Shown here: positions 14,629 through 20,152 of the stretch, in pieces
How positions within the stretch are numbered: the first letter of the stretch is position 1
Layout: every line of letters starts with the position of its first letter
Origin: CAYRGQ01 sp964444885
Lineage (GTDB): Bacteria; Bacteroidota; Bacteroidia; Sphingobacteriales; Sphingobacteriaceae
Assembly: GCA_964444885.1 (NCBI GenBank)
Contig: CAYUIZ010000054.1
Span: forward strand, 1-20,152
Direction of reading: 5' to 3'
DNA: 20,152 nt
Translations under genes and position numbers: made by a program
Notes under the pieces: model-generated
The model's input: only the letters and a program-made list of their open reading frames with translations
Database searches by the model: none
What the model was told of the DNA's origin: nothing

Positions 14629-15804
14629 ATGGCTAACCCATACCAATCACCGGATTACTACCTGATTGACGAGCTCATTAGCGAAGAGCACCGCCTCATC
14701 CGCGACAGCGTACGCCAGTGGGTCAACAGGGAATTGCTGCCCGTTATTGAAGTGCATGCACAGGAAGCCAGCTTTCCGAAGCACCTACTGCCTAGCATGG
14801 CCGAACTGGGGCTGTTCGGCCCGACCATCCCCCAACACTATGGCGGTGCGGGCCTGGATTACCTCGCCTATGGCTTGATGATGCAGGAAATAGAGCGCGG
14901 CGACTCGGGCATACGCTCGACGGCCTCGGTGCAGGGTTCGCTCGTGATGTATCCAATCTACGCCTTCGGCAGCGAAGCCCAGAAGACCAAATATTTGCCC
15001 AAACTCGCTTCGGGGGAATGGATGGGCTGTTTTGGCCTGACGGAGCCCAACCACGGGTCGAACCCAGCGGGCATGCTTACCGCCATCACTGACGACGGCG
15101 ACCATGTCATCCTCAACGGATCCAAAATGTGGATTTCCAATGCGCCGTTTGCCGATATCGCCGTGGTATGGGCCAAAGCGCCCGAAGGCAAAACCGTTGG
15201 GCTGATTCTGGAGCGCGGCATGGAGGGCTTCAGCACGCCCGAGACCCACAATAAATGGAGCTTACGGGCGTCCGCCACCGGCGAACTGGTATTTGATAAC
15301 GTACGCGTGCCGAAATCCCACATCCTCCCCGGCGTGTCCAGCATGCGGGGGCCGCTGAGCTGCCTCAACCAAGCCCGCTATGGCATCGCGTGGGGTGCTT
15401 TGGGCGCCGCCATGGATTGCTATGACACGGCCTTGCGCTACGCACGCGAACGCGAGCAGTTTGGCAAGCCCATTGCCGCATTCCAGCTGCAGCAAAAGAA
15501 ATTGGCGGAGATGCTCACCGAAATCACCAAAGCACAGCTGCTCGTTTGGCGGCTGGCCATCCTGAAAAACGAAGACCGCGCCTCCCCCGCGCAAATATCC
15601 ATGGCCAAGCGCAACAGCGTGGAAATTGCCCTGCGCATTGCCCGCGAAGCACGACAAATCCTTGGCGCCATGGGCATCACCGGCGAATACCCCATTATGC
15701 GCCACATGATGAACCTCGAGTCGGTCGTCACCTACGAAGGCACGCACGATATACACCTGCTGATCACCGGGATGGACATCACGGGCATCAGCGCATTCCA
15801 ATAA
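14629..15804 (+). CDS. gcdH: Glutaryl-CoA dehydrogenase
   Basis: A 391-aa FAD enzyme of the acyl-CoA dehydrogenase family that oxidises and decarboxylates glutaryl-CoA to crotonyl-CoA, a step of lysine and tryptophan breakdown. Visible are GDSGIRSTASVQGSLV with Arg96 (substrate carboxylate binding in this subgroup), GCFGLTEPNHGSNPAGM (FAD/substrate contacts), KMWISNAPFADIAVVWAK, YAREREQFGKPIAAFQLQQ, and the catalytic base Glu370 in VVTYEGTHDIH. The Glu position equals that of the human enzyme as I recall it. No signal peptide; cytoplasmic. Electrons would pass to EtfAB (5669-7415). A DUF1080 gene follows 24 bases later, probably in the same transcript, ending at the terminator at 16597. Confidence 0.94.
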   Translation: MANPYQSPDYYLIDELISEEHRLIRDSVRQWVNRELLPVIEVHAQEASFPKHLLPSMAELGLFGPTIPQHYGGAGLDYLAYGLMMQEIERGDSGIRSTASVQGSLVMYPIYAFGSEAQKTKYLPKLASGEWMGCFGLTEPNHGSNPAGMLTAITDDGDHVILNGSKMWISNAPFADIAVVWAKAPEGKTVGLILERGMEGFSTPETHNKWSLRASATGELVFDNVRVPKSHILPGVSSMRGPLSCLNQARYGIAWGALGAAMDCYDTALRYAREREQFGKPIAAFQLQQKKLAEMLTEITKAQLLVWRLAILKNEDRASPAQISMAKRNSVEIALRIAREARQILGAMGITGEYPIMRHMMNLESVVTYEGTHDIHLLITGMDITGISAFQ

Positions 15805-15828
15805 CGCACCAAATCAAGATTAAAAACC

Positions 15829-16578
15829 ATGAATACCAAACACCTGTTAAGCACAACAACCCTTATCCTGCTGGCAGCCAGCCTGTCGGCACAGCAACGA
15901 TCAAGCATGAAGCCTGAAGAAACCGAAGTGTGGTCACCTATACCCCGCGTGGTTACCCTGTCGCCTGGGACCAATGTCCCGTCTGACGCAATCGTCCTGT
16001 TCGACGGCAAGTCCGCATCGGAATGGGTAAGCGCCAACCAGGCTGGCCAGCCCATCGAGTGGACTGTCGCCGATGGTGCCCTCACCGTAGCGCCGGGCAA
16101 AGGCGGCATCCGCACGAAACGTGAGTTTACGGATTACCAGCTCCACATCGAATGGCGCTCGCCTACCGTCATCAAGGGCGAAGGCCAAGGGCGCGGAAAC
16201 AGCGGCGTGTTTATGCAAGGCCGTTACGAAGTACAGGTGCTAGACAGCTACGAAAACGAAACGTACCCCAACGGGCAGGCCGCCAGCCTTTACAAGCAGC
16301 ACATCCCCTTGGTGAATGCCACCAAGCCCCCCGGCGAATGGCAGACCTATGACATCATCTGGACAGCACCCCGCTTCAACAACGACGGCATGCTGATCAG
16401 CAAAGCCCGCATCACTGTGCTGCACAACGGGGTATTGGTACAAAATGGCGTGGAGCTGGACGGCATCACCGAATTTATCGGCTTGCCGAAATACAGCGCG
16501 CACGGACCAGGCCCGATCATGCTTCAAGACCACGGCGACTTGGTCAGCTTCCGGAATATCTGGATTCGGGAATTGTAA
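15829..16578 (+). CDS. Exported DUF1080 (3-keto-disaccharide hydrolase-like) protein
   Basis: A 249-aa protein with a signal peptide (about 1-21, ending LSAQQ; no lipobox Cys, so probably periplasmic). Residues 50-249 form the DUF1080 / 3-keto-disaccharide hydrolase domain, a concanavalin/LamG-like beta-sandwich: IVLFDGKSASEW (55-66), GNSGVFMQGRYEVQVLDS (123-140), PPGEWQTYDIIWTAPRF (167-183) and GPIMLQDHGDLVSFRNIWIR (228-247). Characterised members cleave 3-keto sugars made by glucoside 3-dehydrogenases; activity here is inferred and no such dehydrogenase is near. It follows gcdH by 24 bases and shares its terminator, an odd functional pairing. Confidence 0.88.
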   Translation: MNTKHLLSTTTLILLAASLSAQQRSSMKPEETEVWSPIPRVVTLSPGTNVPSDAIVLFDGKSASEWVSANQAGQPIEWTVADGALTVAPGKGGIRTKREFTDYQLHIEWRSPTVIKGEGQGRGNSGVFMQGRYEVQVLDSYENETYPNGQAASLYKQHIPLVNATKPPGEWQTYDIIWTAPRFNNDGMLISKARITVLHNGVLVQNGVELDGITEFIGLPKYSAHGPGPIMLQDHGDLVSFRNIWIREL

Positions 16579-16596
16579 GAAAAAGATGGATAGCAT

Positions 16597-16636
16597 AAAA
16601 AAGCGGTTGTGTTTTTGATAACGCAACCGCTTTTTT
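16597..16636. terminator. Bidirectional terminator between DUF1080 gene and asnB
   Basis: AAAAAAGCGGTTG (16597-16609) pairs with CAACCGCTTTTTT (16624-16636), with further TGT/ACG pairing inward. It has A- and T-tracts on the two sides and lies between convergent genes, 18 bases after the DUF1080 stop and 28 before the asnB end. Confidence 0.93.
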
Positions 16637-16664
16637 AGTAGTAGGTATTATTAACTCAATTCAC

Positions 16665-18374
16665 TCAAGCCGTCACCGCCGCTAAAGGGTCGGTCACGTT
16701 CTTGCTCTTCTCGTAGCTGTCGTTATGCACGGCTGCTACGGCCCGGCCCGAAGGGTCATTCACGTTCTGGAATGACGCATCCCATGCTAGCGCTTCTGGC
16801 GTGCTACAGGCCACCGACTTGACCGATGGAACAGTCAGCGCGGCAGTGCTTGAAGGGAAATGCTCCTCAAAAATCGTCCGGTACAAATATTCTTCTTTGT
16901 TTTTTGGCGTATTGATGGGAAAACGCGCTGCTGCGGCTTCCATTTCGGCGTCGGACACGCGCTCTTCGGCCTGTGCCTTCAGCGTATCGATCCAGTTGTA
17001 GCCCACCCCGTCTGAAAATTGCTCCTTCTGGCGCCATGCGATGCTTTCGGGCAGGTACGACTCAAATGCCGTACGCACCACCCATTTTTCCATCCGGCCA
17101 TTGCGGATCATCTTGTCTTCGGGATTGATACTCATCGCTACATCGATAAACTCCTTGTCGAGAAAGGGCACACGGCCTTCTACACCCCATGCTGCCAGCG
17201 ACTTGTTGGCACGGAGGCAGTCGTACAAGTGCAGCTTGCTGATCTTGCGTACGGTTTCTTCGTGGAATTCCTTCGCGTTTGGTGCTTTGTGGAAATACAA
17301 GTAGCCGCCGAAAATCTCGTCCGACCCTTCGCCCGAGAGTACCATCTTGATGCCCATCGATTTGATCACGCGGGCTAGCAGGTACATCGGCGTTGACGCA
17401 CGGATCGTCGTCACGTCGTAAGTCTCCAGGTGGTAGATGACGTCGCGGATGGCGTCCAGTCCCTCCTGGATCGTAAAGTTAATTTCGTGGTGGATGGTAC
17501 CGATGTAGTCGGCTGCCTTTTGCGCGGCAATCAGGTCGGGCGAACCCTTCAGTCCCACCGCAAAGGAATGCAGCTGTGGGTACCAGGCGTTCTCCTCGTC
17601 GTTTGACTCAATGCGGCGCGAGGCAAATTTCTTGGTGATGGCCGCAATTACCGACGAATCGAGTCCGCCAGACAGCAACACGCCATAGGGCACGTCTGAC
17701 ATCAATTGACGATGTACCGCGTCTTCGAGCGCTTTGCGAAGCACGTCGATATCCGTTTCGTTATCCTTCACCGTGTCGTACGACTCCCAATCCCGCTTGT
17801 ACCACTGCTTAGGCGTTTGGCCTTCCGGGCTGTACAGGTAATGTCCCGGAGGAAATGATTCTATCCTCGTGCAATACCCTTCGAGGGACTTCAGTTCGGA
17901 AGCTACGTAAAAGCTGCCCGCTTCATCCCATCCGATATAAAGCGGAATGATACCGATATGATCGCGTGCGATCAGGTAGGCGTCTTTCTCAATATCGTAG
18001 AGCGCGAACGCGAAAATACCGTTCAGGTCCTCGATAAATTCAGGGCCTTTTTGCTGGTATAGTGCCAGCACGACTTCACTGTCGCACTTCGTAGAGAATC
18101 CGTAATTCGTGAGCGAAGCCCGCAGCTGCTGGTGGTTGTAGATTTCGCCATTGATGGCCAATACCACTTTGCCGTCTTCGCTAAACAGGGGCTGCTTGCC
18201 CGACTTCGGGTCAACGATTGCGAGGCGTTCGTGCGCCAGAATCGCTTTCTCCGAACTGAATATCCCAGACCAGTCCGGTCCACGATGCCTGATTTTCTTG
18301 GACATCTTCAGCACCTGCGGACGTAATTCCGCCGATGGCTTCTTCAAATCAAAAGCCCCAATAATTCCGCACAT
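16665..18374 (-). CDS. asnB: Asparagine synthase B (glutamine-hydrolysing)
   Basis: A 569-aa cytoplasmic enzyme making asparagine from aspartate, glutamine and ATP, releasing AMP and PPi. Cys2 after the initiator Met (MCGIIGAFD) is the glutaminase nucleophile; RHRGPD (29-34), NGEIYNH and the ARDHIGIIPLY segment complete the N-terminal amidotransferase domain. The synthetase domain begins near 210 and has the ATP-pyrophosphatase loop SGGLDSS (235-241), then MVLSGEGSDEIFGGYLY and WGVEGRVPFLDKEF. Length is slightly above E. coli AsnB (554). It has a C-terminal tail rich in Ala, Ser and Val. It starts at ATG 18374, after 217 bases of AT-rich DNA with palindromes. Confidence 0.96.
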   Translation of the reverse strand: MCGIIGAFDLKKPSAELRPQVLKMSKKIRHRGPDWSGIFSSEKAILAHERLAIVDPKSGKQPLFSEDGKVVLAINGEIYNHQQLRASLTNYGFSTKCDSEVVLALYQQKGPEFIEDLNGIFAFALYDIEKDAYLIARDHIGIIPLYIGWDEAGSFYVASELKSLEGYCTRIESFPPGHYLYSPEGQTPKQWYKRDWESYDTVKDNETDIDVLRKALEDAVHRQLMSDVPYGVLLSGGLDSSVIAAITKKFASRRIESNDEENAWYPQLHSFAVGLKGSPDLIAAQKAADYIGTIHHEINFTIQEGLDAIRDVIYHLETYDVTTIRASTPMYLLARVIKSMGIKMVLSGEGSDEIFGGYLYFHKAPNAKEFHEETVRKISKLHLYDCLRANKSLAAWGVEGRVPFLDKEFIDVAMSINPEDKMIRNGRMEKWVVRTAFESYLPESIAWRQKEQFSDGVGYNWIDTLKAQAEERVSDAEMEAAAARFPINTPKNKEEYLYRTIFEEHFPSSTAALTVPSVKSVACSTPEALAWDASFQNVNDPSGRAVAAVHNDSYEKSKNVTDPLAAVTA

Positions 18375-18591
18375 ATATGTAATGTTTATTTAATTTGCGT
18401 TCGTGTTCACTCTCAACTTCACAAAGAAACAAATTAAATATTGAATTTTCAATAAAAATATTATTTTCTTGAAAATTTTAACAATTATCGGGGATTTAAT
18501 TGCAAATAACCCTAATGAAGAAGTGTAATTTATATTAATATATCAAAAATTATACAGATTCTCTTCCCCAGCGAATCAGCCAACCTATTCC
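18375..18591. promoter_or_regulatory. AT-rich asnB upstream region with three palindromes
   Basis: This gene-free region separates the serpin stop from the asnB start and should hold the asnB promoter. It has three near-perfect or perfect palindromes: TATTGAA-TT-TTCAATA (18439-18454), ATTTTC-TT-GAAAAT (18463-18476) and TATATTAATATA (18531-18542). A weak GATTC/GAATC stem (18557-18577) just after the serpin stop could be a poor terminator. I see no exact TAnnTTTG box on the minus strand; TTTAATTTG near 18439-18431 is off by one in spacing. Lrp/AsnC-like control is possible but speculative. Confidence 0.45.
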
Positions 18592-19872
18592 TTAGCCTTT
18601 CGTATCGGTCACCGACGGGTCGTTGACTTGCCCGACAAACACGATCAGTCCGGAGCCGGACTCGCGAATCAGGAACAAGAACGGCACGTTGACGTCAAAC
18701 TCGGTGACGACCGGTACCGACGTGACTCCCACCCCTACGGAGGTAACCGCAGCCGCCTCCGTTCCCTCTTCATTCACTTCGACAAAGGTTTTCTGCTTGA
18801 CCTCACTGATGAGTAAGTTGCCGTCTGGATTGATGCCCGTAAAATCCGCCTGATCGGAAAAAGCGACGCCCATCCCCTGTTCAATCAGGTCGTTGTTCAG
18901 CGTCCGTTCGTAGCTGAACGTGAATTTCGGCAAGTGCACGTTGGCCCGGCCCACACGCATGCCGGCCATCCACTCGTCCCAGGCCGTAGCATGGGTTGCC
19001 AACTGCGCGATCACATCGGCCGGGCTTCGCCCTGCTTTGGGTTTCACGACCACCATACTATACCGCCCCTCGCCGTAGGGCAGCTCGATGGCATCCGCGA
19101 TATCGCCCCGGTACATGGAAAAAGAGCCCTCCTGCCGCATAAAATCCGTTTGCAGCGCTTGCTGGCCAGGCAAGGTAAATGTACGTTGCGTGGTTTGTGC
19201 CGGATCAAACGGCTGTTTCCACAAGCCTTTGAAGTAAACGGCATTGATCAGGTACATCACCATATCGTCGGGGATTTGCTGCACGATCGTCGGGATTTTG
19301 CCGCGGGTATGCTCATCCACCCAGCTATTGATTCGCCCTGGCGCGCCAGCATCCGCAAAATCCAGGGCTTCTACCGTCGCCTTGTAGTACGCACGGTTCG
19401 TATCCAGGAACTCGGGCAGCACCGTGAAGCCCCGGCGGTACCAGATGGAATTCGCCATGTCCAAGACCGCTGTGGGGTCGACGGCGGGCAAGCCTGCGGC
19501 CAGCTTTTGAAAATAGGCGTTTACCCCTTCCGGGTCGGCGCCGCGCAAGCCCAAGGCGTCATAAATCGCGCCCTGCGTTGGGCCTTTCGCCCCATTCGCC
19601 GTCATCGCCAACGCAGCACTCAGGCTAAGCGGGGAAAGCATGCTGTTTTCGTTAGCGCCCAGCGTGGCCGTTGCACTGCGGAACAAATCGAAAGCGGCGG
19701 CGTTGCCGTGGCGGACCAACTGTTGCTCATCCGGCGTAAGCTCGAGCTGGCGCCCTACCCGCATTTCGTTGTTTTCCTTATCACACGAGGAGGCGGATAA
19801 GAACACGAGCAAAGCACATGCAGCCATCCAGATTCCATTTTTCATCGCCTTGTTTACTTTCATTGTTTCCAT
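18592..19872 (-). CDS. Lipoprotein serpin (serine protease inhibitor)
   Basis: A 426-aa serpin with a lipoprotein signal: hydrophobic segment from about 13 to 27, lipobox ASSC, Cys30. CDKEN after the Cys resembles the lipoprotein export signal that takes Bacteroidota lipoproteins to the cell surface. The serpin domain spans about 50-420: NSMLSPLSLSAALAMTANGA (helix B region), LINAVYFKGLWKQPF (strand 3A/shutter), LPKFTFSYE and C-terminal FLFLIRESGSGLIVFVGQV. The reactive loop hinge EEGTEAAAV (368-376) has the small residues needed for inhibitory loop insertion. Counting from it puts P1-P1' at Thr384-Ser385 in GVTSVP. Target protease unknown. ATG 19872 has AAGGA upstream; ATGs at 19863 and 19845 are alternatives. 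Confidence 0.93.
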   Translation of the reverse strand: METMKVNKAMKNGIWMAACALLVFLSASSCDKENNEMRVGRQLELTPDEQQLVRHGNAAAFDLFRSATATLGANENSMLSPLSLSAALAMTANGAKGPTQGAIYDALGLRGADPEGVNAYFQKLAAGLPAVDPTAVLDMANSIWYRRGFTVLPEFLDTNRAYYKATVEALDFADAGAPGRINSWVDEHTRGKIPTIVQQIPDDMVMYLINAVYFKGLWKQPFDPAQTTQRTFTLPGQQALQTDFMRQEGSFSMYRGDIADAIELPYGEGRYSMVVVKPKAGRSPADVIAQLATHATAWDEWMAGMRVGRANVHLPKFTFSYERTLNNDLIEQGMGVAFSDQADFTGINPDGNLLISEVKQKTFVEVNEEGTEAAAVTSVGVGVTSVPVVTEFDVNVPFLFLIRESGSGLIVFVGQVNDPSVTDTKG

Positions 19873-19958
19873 GCTATTTTCCTTTCTTAGTTAGGTAAAC
19901 GGTGCCGTCCCCCGAAACGCGACAGCGAAGCGGGAGTAACGTCCTCATTCAAAGCAAA

Positions 19959-19966
19959 CAAATATA
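19959..19966 (-). promoter_or_regulatory. Candidate -7 box for the serpin gene
   Basis: On the minus strand, 19966-19959 reads TATATTTG, an exact TAnnTTTG match, giving a start near 19952 and a leader of about 80 nt. No -33 TTG is present. The remainder of 19873-20060 has no gene. Confidence 0.45.
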
Positions 19967-20060
19967 GTGCCTACCCGGGAGTTCGTTCGGGCGCCACCGT
20001 AGCATAACGTTCATGGAGGGCAATAATCACGCATAATTACGCATGAATTTTCTTAGCAGC

Positions 20061-20093
20061 TTTGGGCGGATGTCGAAAAATTGAATATCTTTG
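20061..20093 (+). promoter_or_regulatory. Promoter of the tRNA-Arg gene
   Basis: TTTG (20061-20064), a 21-base spacer and TATCTTTG (20086-20093), an exact -7 box, end only 7 bases before the tRNA gene. The 5' leader would be very short, as is common for tRNA genes. Confidence 0.65.
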
Positions 20094-20100
20094 CAATCCT

Positions 20101-20152
20101 GTTCCCGTAGTTCAATGGATAGAATTTCAGATTCCGGTTCTGAAGATAGGGG
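20101..20152 (+). tRNA. tRNA-Arg(CCG), 3' end cut by the window
   Basis: The first 52 bases of a tRNA. Acceptor 5' strand GTTCCCG is followed by TA, a D-arm (GTTC pairing with GAAT) with the loop AATGGATA, and an anticodon stem TCAGA/TCTGA closing the 7-base loop TTCCGGT. The anticodon at 20134-20136 is CCG, which reads Arg codon CGG. The variable loop and the start of the T-stem (GGGG) follow; the T-loop, acceptor 3' strand and CCA end lie beyond the window. Confidence 0.92.

Noticed and set aside
15262..15801. Minus-strand open frame of 179 codons opposite gcdH
   Set aside because: gcdH has full catalytic motifs on the other strand; this is a codon-bias artefact.
18934..19800. Long + strand open frame (288 codons) opposite the serpin gene
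   Set aside because: It is the antisense shadow of a clear serpin; the translation resembles no family and lacks a promoter.
1..20152. CRISPR array, prophage, insertion sequence, toxin-antitoxin or defence cluster
   Set aside because: No regularly spaced repeats, transposase, integrase, phage structural or nuclease-helicase cluster was found; nearly all genes belong to familiar metabolic or transport families.

Overview
The window reads as chromosomal DNA of a Bacteroidota bacterium, most likely a moderately GC-rich member of the Sphingobacteriales. Three things point there. Several intergenic regions carry the Bacteroidota promoter pattern (a -7 TAnnTTTG box, in the best cases with TTG or TTTG about 18-21 bases upstream). 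Most starts lack a clear Shine-Dalgarno sequence. The gene families are typical of the phylum: K+-dependent membrane pyrophosphatase, NupG-type nucleoside permease, bifunctional nuclease with a UVR tail, S46 dipeptidyl-peptidase, DUF1080 protein and a lipoprotein serpin. This placement is inferred from sequence features, not from a database search.

Layout. Positions 1-418 hold no confident gene; a GC-rich stretch gives way near 205 to AT-rich promoter DNA. Then come hppA (419-2680) and an APC-family amino acid permease (2943-4448), each with its own promoter and strong terminator. A leftward pair follows: a small TPR protein and an NlpE-like lipoprotein (5359-4561). Rightward again are etfB-etfA (5669-7415), a bifunctional nuclease with a nucleoside permease (7631-9551), and an S46 peptidase whose specificity residue marks it as DPP11-like (9602-11776). 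It converges on a translationally coupled leftward pair, pnuC and an acyl-CoA-dehydrogenase-like flavoprotein (13473-11789), preceded by a roughly 220-nt leader with several hairpins. Divergent from it is a regulator joining an HMA-like CxxC domain to an AraC-type helix-turn-helix (13896-14462). Next are glutaryl-CoA dehydrogenase and a secreted DUF1080 protein (14629-16578), ending in a terminator shared with leftward asnB (18374-16665). Upstream of asnB is an AT-rich region with three palindromes, then a leftward lipoprotein serpin (19872-18592). The window ends inside a tRNA-Arg(CCG) gene.

How they fit together. Much of the set serves amino acid and peptide use: DPP11-type peptidase, amino acid permease, asparagine synthase, and glutaryl-CoA dehydrogenase, which would pass electrons to the EtfAB flavoprotein encoded here. 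The membrane pyrophosphatase recovers energy from PPi, part of which AsnB would release. Nucleoside and PnuC-type transporters cover base or cofactor salvage. The serpin probably protects the cell surface from proteases.

I found no defence island, CRISPR array, prophage, insertion sequence or obviously new multi-gene system; the region looks largely housekeeping. The best leads for something undescribed are the structured pnuC leader, the coupled PnuC/flavoprotein pair, and the HMA-AraC regulator beside them.
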